From Lachnospiraceae bacterium (GTDB lineage Bacteria > Bacillota > Clostridia > Lachnospirales > Lachnospiraceae): DNA of 64,000 bases. Made by a program: the position numbers and the translations under genes. Each line of letters starts with the position of its first letter. Position 1 is the first letter of the stretch. Where the stretch lies: assembly GCA_015057455.1 (NCBI GenBank), contig SVEH01000002.1, positions 124,001-188,000 on the forward strand, read 5' to 3'. The notes beneath the pieces were generated by a model. That model was given only the letters and a program-made list of their open reading frames with translations, made no database searches and was not told the origin of the DNA. This document shows positions 18,089 to 26,896 of this stretch, piece after piece.

Positions 18089-19060
18089 ATGTGCACAGCA
18101 GTAACATACAAAACGAAGGATTTTTATTTTGGGAGAAATCTTGATTATGAGAAATCTTTTAATGAAAGTGTTGTTATAACACCAAGAAATTATAAATATA
18201 TATTTAAACATGAAAAAGAGATAAATCATCATTATGGAATGATTGGTATGGCATGTGTAGTTAATAATTATCCATTGTATTTTGATGCAGTCAATGAAAA
18301 AGGATTATCAATGGCAGGTTTGAATTATGTGGGGAATGCAGTGTATAAATCAGAAAAGATAATTGCAAAAGATATAGGAGAATCTAAAACAGTGGATAAT
18401 ATTGCAACATATGAATTTATTCCGTGGATTTTATCTAGATGTATATCAGTGAAGGAAGCAAGGACATTATTAGAAAGAATTAATATTACTAGTACACCTT
18501 TTGACAAAGATATGCCACCTGCTCAGTTACATTGGATTATAGCTGATAAAGAGGAGTCTATTGTTGTAGAGTCAGAAAAAGATGGATTGCATGTATATAA
18601 TAATCCGGTGGGTGTATTAACTAATAATCCATCATTTAAGGAGCAGATATTTAATTTAAATAATTATATGACTTTGTCTCCAAAACCACCAGAGAATCAT
18701 TTTTCAGATTTGCTACATTTTAATGAATATAGTAGAGGAATGGGAGCGCTTGGTTTGCCAGGTGATGTATCTAGTCAGTCAAGATTTGTTAGAGCTACAT
18801 TTAATAAAATGAATTCAAAATCTAAGAGTACAGAAAAGGAAAGCGTAGCTCAGATTTTTCATATATTAGGGTCCGTTGAACAAATAAGAGGATGTAATGA
18901 AGTGGCAGATGAAGAGTATGAAATAACAAGGTATTCTGCTTGTTGCAATGCTAATAGAGGGATTTACTATTATAAAACATATGATGAATTAAATGTTAGG
19001 GCAATTGATATGTATGATGAAGATATAAATGGTGAAGAGATAATTGCATACAAGATATAG
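18089..19060 (+). CDS. Choloylglycine hydrolase family protein, bile salt hydrolase-type
   Basis: A 323-residue Ntn hydrolase. Cys2 (MCTAVTYKT) becomes the catalytic N-terminal residue after Met removal. Other family residues are seen in order: GRNLDYE, GLNYVGNAVY, TNNPSF and GLPGDVSSQSRFVRA, which fit bile salt hydrolases better than plain penicillin V acylases. It would split glycine or taurine from conjugated bile salts in the cytoplasm. No signal peptide is present, and the length is normal. The start has GGAAGGG upstream. The gene is alone, preceded by a large inverted repeat and followed by a terminator. Confidence 0.88.
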   Translation: MCTAVTYKTKDFYFGRNLDYEKSFNESVVITPRNYKYIFKHEKEINHHYGMIGMACVVNNYPLYFDAVNEKGLSMAGLNYVGNAVYKSEKIIAKDIGESKTVDNIATYEFIPWILSRCISVKEARTLLERINITSTPFDKDMPPAQLHWIIADKEESIVVESEKDGLHVYNNPVGVLTNNPSFKEQIFNLNNYMTLSPKPPENHFSDLLHFNEYSRGMGALGLPGDVSSQSRFVRATFNKMNSKSKSTEKESVAQIFHILGSVEQIRGCNEVADEEYEITRYSACCNANRGIYYYKTYDELNVRAIDMYDEDINGEEIIAYKI

Positions 19061-19126
19061 AATATAATAAATATAAAGATATAAGATATAAGATATAACT
19101 CATAAGTTATAATGTGTAAGGTATGT

Positions 19127-19166
19127 AAAAAGACTAGAATAAATTGAATTATTCTAGTCTTTGTTG
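19127..19166 (+). terminator. Intrinsic terminator after the choloylglycine hydrolase gene
   Basis: A perfect 14-bp stem (AAAGACTAGAATAA, 19129-19142, with 19149-19162) and a six-base loop, ending in TTTG. Just before it are three AGATATA direct repeats (about 19076-19098). Confidence 0.8.
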
Positions 19167-19343
19167 TACAATAGGGAATGTTATAAGTATAACGATTGTA
19201 CAAGAAAGAGTATCTATGTGTATGTATAATTAATATGATAGATTAATACATGTTAAGAGTATTGTATTGATAACATAGCTTATAGGTATTTTGTAAATCA
19301 TTTAATAGAAAATGAATTATTAAAAGAATAAAGAGGTAGTAAT

Positions 19344-19628
19344 ATGGAATGGATTAATGACAACAAAATATTGATAATTGTTTATTTGGCAATTAATTTG
19401 GTAGTATTCTTTATGTATGGAATAGACAAATTTAAAGCAGTACATAACAAATGGAGAATACCAGAAAACACACTAATTAGTGGAGCATTATTTGGGGTAT
19501 TTGGAGCATTGTTAGGAATGATAGTTTTTCATCATAAGATAAGAAAGCCGAAGTTTTTTATAACTGTTCCAGCATTTATGATAGTGGAAGTTGGATTTAC
19601 AGTGTATTTAATGATGGCAGCGAGGTAA
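19344..19628 (+). CDS. DUF1294 membrane protein
   Basis: A 94-residue protein with three hydrophobic segments. It has the DUF1294 hallmark YGIDKFKAVHNKWRIPE, then GALFGVFGALLGM and HHKIRKPKF. The family is widespread and its function is unknown. The length is normal. The downstream HAD gene begins eight bases after its stop, so the two probably form an operon. Confidence 0.9.
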   Translation: MEWINDNKILIIVYLAINLVVFFMYGIDKFKAVHNKWRIPENTLISGALFGVFGALLGMIVFHHKIRKPKFFITVPAFMIVEVGFTVYLMMAAR

Positions 19629-19636
19629 GAGAATAT

Positions 19637-20281
19637 ATGGAAGTAAAAAATAAAGCAGTAATATATGATTTAGATGGTACGTTGTGGGATTCATCTAGAG
19701 AAGTTGTAGAGGCGTGGAATATTGTTTTAGCTAGATATCCGCATTTAAATAAGCAAATAACAGTTGAAGATATGCATAGTTATATGGGGAAGAATATATT
19801 TGATATATTTAGATTAATATTGCCCGATGTAAGTAAAGAAGAACGTAATAGTATAATGGAAGAAAGTATTATAGAGCAGGAGAATTATTTGAAAAAGCAT
19901 GGTGGAACATTATATAAGGGTGTTTTAGAGATGCTCGCTAGATTAAAAGATAAATATAAACTAATAATTGTGAGTAACTGTCAAGATGGGTATGCTCAGA
20001 CATTTTTAGATTATACAAAATTATGGGATGAGTTTTGCGATTTTGAGGTACATGGAAGAACAGGAATGTGCAAAGGTGACAATATAAAATTAGTAATGGA
20101 ACGTAATGGTATTGAAAAGGCAGTTTATGTTGGTGATACAAAAGGCGATAGTGAAGCTGCACAACATGCAGGAGTACCATTTATATATGCATCATATGGT
20201 TTTGGAGAAGTTGAGAAACCATTGTATGTGGCAAAGAATATACAAGATGTAGTAGAAATGGCGGAAGAGATATTAGGGTAG
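19637..20281 (+). CDS. HAD-family phosphatase, phosphoglycolate phosphatase-like
   Basis: A 214-residue haloacid-dehalogenase hydrolase. Motif I is YDLDGTLWDS, the helical cap follows at about 17-85, motif II is IIVSNCQDG, and motif III/IV is VYVGDTKGDSEAA. It would remove phosphate from a small metabolite; the substrate is not predictable. It follows the DUF1294 gene with an eight-base gap. Confidence 0.88.
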   Translation: MEVKNKAVIYDLDGTLWDSSREVVEAWNIVLARYPHLNKQITVEDMHSYMGKNIFDIFRLILPDVSKEERNSIMEESIIEQENYLKKHGGTLYKGVLEMLARLKDKYKLIIVSNCQDGYAQTFLDYTKLWDEFCDFEVHGRTGMCKGDNIKLVMERNGIEKAVYVGDTKGDSEAAQHAGVPFIYASYGFGEVEKPLYVAKNIQDVVEMAEEILG

Positions 20282-20309
20282 GATATTAGAGGATATATAA
20301 CAAAATTAA

Positions 20310-20356
20310 AAGAAAAGATAAGAAAAGATAAGAAAAGATAAGATAAGAAAAGATAA
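20310..20356. repeat. Tandem AGAAAAGATA decamers
   Basis: Three copies of the 10-base unit, a half unit, then a fourth copy, lying directly between the HAD gene and its terminator. The unit is A/G only on the + strand. Confidence 0.75.
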
Positions 20357-20397
20357 GAGCCGTTTGCCTTAGATAAAATTTGGTAGACGGTTCTTTG
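20356..20397 (+). terminator. Intrinsic terminator of the DUF1294-HAD operon
   Basis: AGAGCCGTTTGCC (20356-20368) pairs fully, with G-U pairs, with GGTAGACGGTTCT (20382-20394), followed by TT. Confidence 0.75.
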
Positions 20398-20428
20398 GTT
20401 TATATAAAATCGCTTCAATAATGATATA

Positions 20429-20457
20429 TTGACTTTTTAACGGTGCACCGTTAAAAT
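20429..20457 (+). promoter_or_regulatory. Promoter with palindromic operator in the spacer
   Basis: -35 TTGACT (20429-20434), a 17-bp spacer, and -10 TAAAAT (20452-20457). A perfect 22-bp palindrome (TTTTAACGGTG and its complement, 20435-20456) fills the spacer and runs into the -10. This is the expected place for a repressor. The first downstream gene encodes an XRE regulator. Confidence 0.75.
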
Positions 20458-20494
20458 AAAAGAAAAGGTTGTGTTTATAAAGGAGAAGGATTGT

Positions 20495-21070
20495 ATGGAT
20501 TTAAAAGAGTTATTAGAGGAAAAAGATATGTCAGTTATGGATTGTTCTAAAGTAAGTGGAGTGCCATATTCAACTTTGATGGATTTAGTAAAGAAGAAAA
20601 CGAGACTAGAAAAGAGTTCAGGAGAAACATTGTATAAATTAGCTAAGGTATTAAATGTTAGCATGGAAGAGTTAATAGAAGAGGAAATACTTGCAAAAGA
20701 AAGAGCTGATTTTGAGAATTTTAAGAGTAATATGTGTCATCAGGTAAAGTCAAAAGGAGATTTGGATTTTATAGTGGATACACTACAAAATGATGAAGTA
20801 AGCAAATATTGGAGACTCAAATGGTATAAGGAAGCATATTATACCTTAGCAATGGTTGATTATTTAAGCAGAATAAATGATTTGCCTATATGTACTAATT
20901 ATAATGATATTCGAGAAACATCGCTTAAGGAACCAGTGTATCCTAGGGATATTATAGTTTTGGAGAAATTTGAAGTTGACAGCGAAGCGTGTAAAAAAGC
21001 TTATGAGGAAGCAATACCAGAGTTTAAGAGATTTAATATAATAGAGGGGGATATTAGAGATGTCTGCTAA
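20495..21070 (+). CDS. XRE-family helix-turn-helix regulator
   Basis: A 191-residue protein. Residues 1-65 are an XRE/Cro-type helix-turn-helix (DLKELLEEKDMSVMDCSKVS, then PYSTLMDLVKKK). The remaining 125 residues are charged and helical and do not match a known domain to my eye; they could be a sensor or dimer region. ATG 20495 is preferred, with AAGGAG nine bases upstream. Its own promoter carries a 22-bp palindrome, so it probably represses itself. No partner gene follows on the same strand. Confidence 0.82.
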   Translation: MDLKELLEEKDMSVMDCSKVSGVPYSTLMDLVKKKTRLEKSSGETLYKLAKVLNVSMEELIEEEILAKERADFENFKSNMCHQVKSKGDLDFIVDTLQNDEVSKYWRLKWYKEAYYTLAMVDYLSRINDLPICTNYNDIRETSLKEPVYPRDIIVLEKFEVDSEACKKAYEEAIPEFKRFNIIEGDIRDVC

Positions 21071-21449
21071 AACAATGATTAGTAAGGAAAATATATATAT
21101 ATATTTAAAAGTAGCATTGATTGTATTAAATCATAAATTGTAGTGCTTATAGTAATGATTTACTCTAAAAATATATGGTTATTCTTGAAAAAACTATTTT
21201 ATTGTTATTTAATAAATTGAAAACTTCTTATTAAATTTTTCATATCCAGGTTTGGAACAAAATATTTATAATATTTTTTCTTTAGGCTATTAGAATAATA
21301 TTGATCTTTGGTTATAAATTAAGGCTTTCTATGAATTGGTATATTATCATAGAAAGCCTTAGTAGTATACTTATTTAATTTTTAGACTACAATAATTTAT
21401 GTTATTAATTGTTTTTAAAGTATTTATTTTCATAGATTTTTAGGAAACT
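21071..21449. other. Gap with a 13-bp stem inverted repeat
   Basis: 379 bp without a gene. The only clear structure is a perfect 13-bp inverted repeat (AAGGCTTTCTATG at 21321-21333, complement at 21348-21360) with a 14-base loop. It could end transcription from either side, though T runs are poor. Confidence 0.6.
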
Positions 21450-21746
21450 TTAATCTGCTAGTTCTATTCTTGTTTTTTTAAATATTTTAATAAAAACAAA
21501 AATGTGTATGTAATGAATAAATGCTATCATTAATGCTTGTAACGCACTGTTTACATCTTTTGTTAGAATACTTCCTATTGCAATTAATACAAATACTATT
21601 CCTGAGAGACTGTATACAATAGGTAAAATTTTTCCTGGAATAGTAGAACTTTTTATTTGTGATAGTAATTTTTGAAACACACTGTTTATTAATAAATTAA
21701 CAACACCTATTCCAATTATAACTAATAAAACTACAAAATTTTTCAT
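21450..21746 (-). CDS. Small membrane protein, three hydrophobic segments
   Basis: A 98-residue protein. Hydrophobic segments lie at about 3-20, 43-62 and 67-87, with Lys-rich ends. I do not recognise a family. It starts 19 bases after the stop of the secreted protein gene on the same strand, and AGGGAG precedes its start, so the two form an operon. In such pairs the small membrane protein is often an immunity or assembly factor for the secreted one; here that is inference from context only. Confidence 0.7.
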   Translation of the reverse strand: MKNFVVLLVIIGIGVVNLLINSVFQKLLSQIKSSTIPGKILPIVYSLSGIVFVLIAIGSILTKDVNSALQALMIAFIHYIHIFVFIKIFKKTRIELAD

Positions 21747-21765
21747 ATAACATTTCTCCCTTTTA

Positions 21766-22806
21766 TTATAATAGTCCCATTATCAAATCCCAAACTGATT
21801 TTGGTAAATTAATTCCACCAGCACCTGTACTATATTCATTTACATAATGTTGAACTGTCATTGTATTTCCTGAGACACCTTTATTAGTTGCTACCATATT
21901 GTGTTTTCTACTAAAATCCCAACCAACTGGTATTGGTGAAGTAATTGTTAAAACATATTTAACAGTTGCATCGATATTTTCATTAACTCCACCACAATGA
22001 GTATCAGTTAAACTTGAACTAACATTAACAGTGAATAATTTTTTACATATACCAGTAACTTCGCCTTTAGCGTATCTTAAACTCAATTGTGATTTTTTTA
22101 CATTGACAGTATATCCAAAAGACGATTTATAATTTAATAATACATTAGCGCCACATATTGCTTTACTATTATAAGTGAATTTTCTATCTCCATGTTCTTT
22201 TTTTACTGTCTCTTTCCAAGTTTTAATTGATTTCCAAGCACGTTTTGTATTTTCATCTTCAGATTCATCAGTTATTTCGAATTCAGCATCAAATCCATAA
22301 TTTCCTTTTACTTTTACAATTGATTTATAAGAATTATCTGTTGCAAAATTTTTCACAGTTAAATTTTCATCATTAGGTAAATTTGATGTTATTTTTTCTA
22401 CATCTTCAATTGTTGTAGCTGTGCTTAATACTGTGTCAATTTTATTAAATACATTTTCTGATTCATTAGAAATATACTGTAATACAACTTCATCTGAAGC
22501 TTTTGAAAGTACTTCGCCAACAGCTGCATTATTAACTTCTGTATAATTATCAAATTCAGCATATAAATCATCTAATGAATTAATAGTAATTTCTTTTTCA
22601 TTATATGCTCTGAGATTACTAACTATTTCTTTAATAGTCTCTTTTACTTCATTTTCATCTACTGAAGATTTGTTATTCAAAAATTCTGTATTAGCAACTT
22701 CATTTGCATTAGCATTTAATTTACTAATTCCCATTGCTCCACCAGCTAATATCGCTGATACTAATACTAATGATACATATTTTGTTATTTTTCCTCTTTT
22801 AATCAT
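21766..22806 (-). CDS. Secreted protein of unknown family
   Basis: A 346-residue exported protein. Residues 1-36 are a signal peptide ending in NANANEV. The signal is similar in style to those of the secreted paralogues at 35.6-43.5 kb. An acidic region to about residue 185 may be a pro-region; it ends at NTKRAWKS, a basic site. The C-terminal half is beta-rich, with Cys residues at SKAICGAN, VTGICKK and DTHCGG, and it ends in the hydrophobic SVWDLIMGLL. I do not recognise the fold. It is co-transcribed with a 98-residue membrane protein. Confidence 0.72.
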   Translation of the reverse strand: MIKRGKITKYVSLVLVSAILAGGAMGISKLNANANEVANTEFLNNKSSVDENEVKETIKEIVSNLRAYNEKEITINSLDDLYAEFDNYTEVNNAAVGEVLSKASDEVVLQYISNESENVFNKIDTVLSTATTIEDVEKITSNLPNDENLTVKNFATDNSYKSIVKVKGNYGFDAEFEITDESEDENTKRAWKSIKTWKETVKKEHGDRKFTYNSKAICGANVLLNYKSSFGYTVNVKKSQLSLRYAKGEVTGICKKLFTVNVSSSLTDTHCGGVNENIDATVKYVLTITSPIPVGWDFSRKHNMVATNKGVSGNTMTVQHYVNEYSTGAGGINLPKSVWDLIMGLL

Positions 22807-22831
22807 ATTTTTTATATCCTCTCTTTTTTAA

Positions 22832-22861
22832 ATTATATTTAAGTAATGACGTCATTTACAA
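22832..22861 (-). promoter_or_regulatory. Promoter with TGACGTCA palindrome in the spacer
   Basis: Reading the minus strand: -35 TTGTAA, 18-bp spacer, -10 TATAAT. The 12-bp palindrome AATGACGTCATT (22845-22856) lies in the spacer. A second inverted repeat TATCATT/AATGATA (22863-22882) lies just upstream. The rest of the gap to gltX (to 23142) shows no gene. Confidence 0.55.
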
Positions 22862-23142
22862 ATATCATTATATTTAATGATACACTCTTATTCAAATTAA
22901 AAAAGACTAAAAAAAATAAATAATTTGTTATATTTTGTATTAGCATTATTAAAAATTGCATTTAGTGTATTTAAGATGAAGTGGAATCGAGGGTAGAAAG
23001 AGTGTAGGATTTAATTTTGTAATTTACATCAAAAATAGAGTAAGTATTTGTTAAGTAAAATTACTTGAATATAACTTAATTATATTGTAAAATAAGCTTT
23101 GTGAAAATTTATGGAAGTTACAAAGAAATGGAGAGAAATAAA

Positions 23143-24609
23143 ATGACAAAGATTAGAACAAGATACGCTCCTAGTCCAACAGGAAGAATGCATGTAGGTA
23201 ATTTAAGAACTGCATTATATGCATATTTAATAGCTAAACATGATGGTGGAGATTTTCTACTTAGAATAGAGGATACAGATCAAGAAAGATATGTTGATGG
23301 AGCAGTTGAGATAATATATAGAACATTAGAGAAGACTGGGCTTATACATGATGAAGGTCCAGACAAAGATGGTGGCGTTGGTCCATATGTACAAAGTGAG
23401 CGTATGGCAAGCGGATTATATCTAGAATACGCTAAACAATTAGTAGAAAAGGGAGAAGCATATTATTGTTTCTGTGATAAAGAGAGATTAGATAGTTTGA
23501 AACAATCTGTTTCTGATGATGGAACTGTTATTGCTCAATATGATAAACATTGTTTGAAATTATCAAAGGAAGAGATAGAAGAGAAACTTGCAAGTGGTAT
23601 TCCATATGTAATTAGACAAAATAATCCGACAGAAGGACAAACTACATTTAATGATATTATTTTTGGCGAGATTACAGTAGATAATTCAGAATTAGATGAT
23701 ATGATTCTTATAAAATCAGATGGTTATCCAACATATAATTTTGCCAATGTTGTAGATGATCATTTAATGGGAATTACTCATGTAGTAAGAGGTAGTGAGT
23801 ATTTATCATCATCTCCTAAGTATAATAGATTATATGAAGCTTTTGGATGGGAGATACCTACATATGTACACTGTCCAATTATAACTAATGAAGAACATAA
23901 GAAGCTAAGTAAAAGAAGTGGACATTCATCATATGAGGATTTATTAGACCAAGGTTTTGTTACAGAGGCTATTGTTAATTATGTTGCATTACTTGGATGG
24001 AGCCCAGAAGGTGAACAAGAGATATTTACTTTAGATGAATTAGTAAAGGCATTTGATTTTAGTAGAATTAATAAGTCACCAGCAGTATTTGATATGGTTA
24101 AGCTTAGATGGATGAATGGTGAATATATTAAAGCTATGGATAACGATAAGTTTTATGACATGGCTATGCCATATATAAAAGAAGTAATTAAAGCAGATGT
24201 TGATTTAGTAAAGATAGCAGATTTAATGAAGACTAGAATAGAGACATTTTTAGATATAGCTGAGAAGATTGATTTCTTTGAAGCACTTCCAGAGTATGAT
24301 ATAGCAATGTATACTCATAAGAAGATGAAGACTAATTCAGAGAATTCTTTACAAGTTTTAAAGGATGTACTTCCTAGATTTGAAGAATTAGAAGATTATT
24401 CTTGTGAAGCAATAGAAGCATTATTAAAAGAGTATATTGCTGAGCGTGAAATCAAGAATGGTATGGCTTTATGGCCAGTTAGAACTGCCGTATCAGGTAA
24501 ACAGATGACTCCAGGTGGAGCTTACGAGATTATGGAGATATTAGGTAAGGAAGAGTCTCTTAAGAGAATTAGAATTGGTATCGAAAAGCTTACAGCTGCT
24601 GTAGAGTAA
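23143..24609 (+). CDS. gltX: Glutamyl-tRNA synthetase
   Basis: It charges tRNA-Glu (and in many Firmicutes also tRNA-Gln) with glutamate. The 488 residues are normal. The class I HIGH region is [18 protein letters not shown], and the KMSKS region is [10 protein letters not shown]. The C-terminal anticodon-binding domain runs from about 330. ATG 23143 gives the conserved [11 protein letters not shown] start; the upstream in-frame GTG at 23101 adds 14 residues not seen in the family. Confidence 0.96.
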   Translation: MTKIRTRYAPSPTGRMHVGNLRTALYAYLIAKHDGGDFLLRIEDTDQERYVDGAVEIIYRTLEKTGLIHDEGPDKDGGVGPYVQSERMASGLYLEYAKQLVEKGEAYYCFCDKERLDSLKQSVSDDGTVIAQYDKHCLKLSKEEIEEKLASGIPYVIRQNNPTEGQTTFNDIIFGEITVDNSELDDMILIKSDGYPTYNFANVVDDHLMGITHVVRGSEYLSSSPKYNRLYEAFGWEIPTYVHCPIITNEEHKKLSKRSGHSSYEDLLDQGFVTEAIVNYVALLGWSPEGEQEIFTLDELVKAFDFSRINKSPAVFDMVKLRWMNGEYIKAMDNDKFYDMAMPYIKEVIKADVDLVKIADLMKTRIETFLDIAEKIDFFEALPEYDIAMYTHKKMKTNSENSLQVLKDVLPRFEELEDYSCEAIEALLKEYIAEREIKNGMALWPVRTAVSGKQMTPGGAYEIMEILGKEESLKRIRIGIEKLTAAVE

Positions 24610-24685
24610 AATTGTTTTATTGTAAGATAGTGAAATGATATAATAAGAGAGATAATGAAGTTTAGTAATTACTATAAATATGATT

Positions 24686-24725
24686 GCGAGCGAAATTAAC
24701 AATTTTGCTCGCAGTACTTTTGTGT
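24686..24725 (+). terminator. Intrinsic terminator of gltX
   Basis: GCGAGCGAAATT (24686-24697) pairs with AATTTTGCTCGC (24701-24712) around a three-base loop, followed by a T-rich tract. Confidence 0.75.
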
Positions 24726-24760
24726 AAACAAAGTGAGAATTATGGGAATGGAGAGCATAT

Positions 24761-26854
24761 ATGAAATATAATGAGGCACAAGAACAGGCTATAAATCATA
24801 ATACTGGACCTATGATGGTTCTTGCTGGACCAGGTTCAGGGAAAACAACAGTTATAATAAATAGAACAAAAAACTTAATAGAACAGTATGGCGTAGACCC
24901 TAGGAAAATTCTTGTTATAACATTTACCAAAGCAGCAGCCCAGGAGATGAAAGAGCGATTTATAAAGTTGGTAAATAATGAAAACAATGAGTCACAGGTA
25001 AGGGTAAATAGGAATAAAGACAGCATGCTGAAAAATGACGCGAGCTTTGTTAATTTTGGAACTTTTCACGCAATATTTTTTAATATACTTAGACAAGCCT
25101 ATAGAGAGTGTACATATGATAGTATTATTAAGCAAGAGGATAAGATGCGTCTTATAAAGGAAATCGTTTTAAAGTATGATATAGAAACAGAAGATGAAAA
25201 GGAACTTCTTGCAGATATAGAAAGTGAAATAAGTCTTGTAAAAGGTGAGATGATGGATGTAAATAATTACTATTCTCAGTCTTGTCCGCAAGCTCATTTT
25301 CGTAGTATATATAATGAATATAATGATACTCTTCAGAGTAAAAGGCTTATAGATTTTGATGATATGATTGTAAAGTGCTATCAGTTGTTTACAGCATATC
25401 CACAGATATTAAATCAGTGGCAGAAACGTTATGAATATATTCTTATAGATGAGTTTCAAGACATTAATTTATTACAATATAAGATTATGCAGATGCTTGC
25501 TAAGCCAGAGAATAATATATTTATAGTAGGTGATGATGACCAGTCTATTTATAGATTTCGAGGTGCAAAACCAGAGATAATGCTTAATTTTACAAAGGAC
25601 TATCCAGATAGTAAGGTTTGTAATCTAGATATCAATTATCGTTGTAGTGGACATATTGTAGATATTGCAGGGAGAATAATTAAGAATAATAAGAAAAGAT
25701 ATGATAAAAATATTAGGACAATTAACCAACCGGGACGTAATGTTGAAATATCTGAATTTAAAACAATAAATGACCAAAGCATACAGATAATAGAGGATAT
25801 AAAGAATTATTTATCCCAAGGAATACCTTATAGTCAGATGGCTATTTTATATAGAACAAACTCCCAACCTAGAAGAATGGTAGAGAAACTTATGGAGTAT
25901 AATCTTCCATTTATAATTAAAGATGGATTGCCAAGTATATATAATCATTGGATTTCGGAGACAATGTTATACTATTTAAAAGCGGCAAAACAATGTTTTG
26001 GTTGCAAGACAACAGGGGAAATGGGCTCAAGGCTAATTGATAGAACTATATTTATGAAAATAGCTAATAAACCAAATCGTTATATATCAAGAGCTGTTAT
26101 GACAAGTCAATATATTGATTTTGAGTCTCTAAAATCAAATTTCACATCAAAGGAATGGATGCTAGAAAGATTAGACAACTTTGAATATGATTTAAGTAAA
26201 ATTGCAAAAATGGATATGTATAGTGCAGTTAATTATATTCGAAAAGCTGTAGGTTACGATGAGTATTTGGAAGATTATGCAACTAGTAGGAAGATAAATC
26301 TTGAAGAACTGTATGAAGTACTAGATGAATTTCAAGAGAATTGTAAAGATATGAATACTTTAGATGAGTTACTTGAACATATAGATAATTATAATGAAGA
26401 ATTAGAACGTAATTTATCTAAAGCAAGAGAGATATCAGATGCTATTAATATGATTACATTTCATGGAGCCAAAGGTTTAGAGTTTAAGGTTGTATTTATA
26501 ATTGATGCTAACGAAGGAATAACACCTTATAAAAAAGCTGTCCTTGAAGCAGATATAGAAGAGGAAAGACGAATGTTTTATGTAGCAGTGACTAGAGCGA
26601 AGACATATTTACACATATATTATTCGAAAGATAGATTTGGTAAGGAAATGCAACCATCTCGTTATGTGGGAGAAGCTTTGGTTGATAGAGAATCCATTCA
26701 AGAGGGTGTTCAAATAAAACATAAAGTATATGGTGCAGGTAAAATAGTTAGAGCAGATGAGAAGCGTATAACTGTAAAGTTTAGCAATATGGTTGTTAGT
26801 AAAATACTTGATATAGAATATTGTGTAAGCAATCGATTAATAGAGATTAAATAA
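24761..26854 (+). CDS. UvrD/PcrA-type ATP-dependent DNA helicase
   Basis: A 697-residue superfamily 1A helicase. Q motif EAQEQAINH, Walker A LAGPGSGKTT, motif Ia ITFTKAAAQEM, motif II LIDEFQDIN, motif III GDDDQSIYRFRGA, motif IV NYRCSG, motif V TFHGAKGLEF and motif VI RRMFYVAVTRAK are all visible in order. A short C-terminal domain (630-697) is Tudor-like, as in PcrA. It probably acts in repair or replication fork clearance. The stop overlaps a long hairpin terminator. Confidence 0.93.
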   Translation: MKYNEAQEQAINHNTGPMMVLAGPGSGKTTVIINRTKNLIEQYGVDPRKILVITFTKAAAQEMKERFIKLVNNENNESQVRVNRNKDSMLKNDASFVNFGTFHAIFFNILRQAYRECTYDSIIKQEDKMRLIKEIVLKYDIETEDEKELLADIESEISLVKGEMMDVNNYYSQSCPQAHFRSIYNEYNDTLQSKRLIDFDDMIVKCYQLFTAYPQILNQWQKRYEYILIDEFQDINLLQYKIMQMLAKPENNIFIVGDDDQSIYRFRGAKPEIMLNFTKDYPDSKVCNLDINYRCSGHIVDIAGRIIKNNKKRYDKNIRTINQPGRNVEISEFKTINDQSIQIIEDIKNYLSQGIPYSQMAILYRTNSQPRRMVEKLMEYNLPFIIKDGLPSIYNHWISETMLYYLKAAKQCFGCKTTGEMGSRLIDRTIFMKIANKPNRYISRAVMTSQYIDFESLKSNFTSKEWMLERLDNFEYDLSKIAKMDMYSAVNYIRKAVGYDEYLEDYATSRKINLEELYEVLDEFQENCKDMNTLDELLEHIDNYNEELERNLSKAREISDAINMITFHGAKGLEFKVVFIIDANEGITPYKKAVLEADIEEERRMFYVAVTRAKTYLHIYYSKDRFGKEMQPSRYVGEALVDRESIQEGVQIKHKVYGAGKIVRADEKRITVKFSNMVVSKILDIEYCVSNRLIEIK

Positions 26855-26895
26855 AAGAAAAAATCACGCCGTGGCGTGATTTTTTCTTTTATTTA
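26848..26895. terminator. 23-bp bidirectional terminator
   Basis: A perfect 23-bp inverted repeat (26848-26870 and 26873-26895), with a GC core GGCGTGA and A/T ends, serves as A-stem-T on both strands. It lies between the convergent helicase and secreted peptidase genes and overlaps the helicase stop codon. Confidence 0.92.
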
Positions 26896-26896
26896 T

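Noticed and set aside
20310..20356. CRISPR-like array
   Set aside because: Units are only ten bases, directly joined, without spacers.
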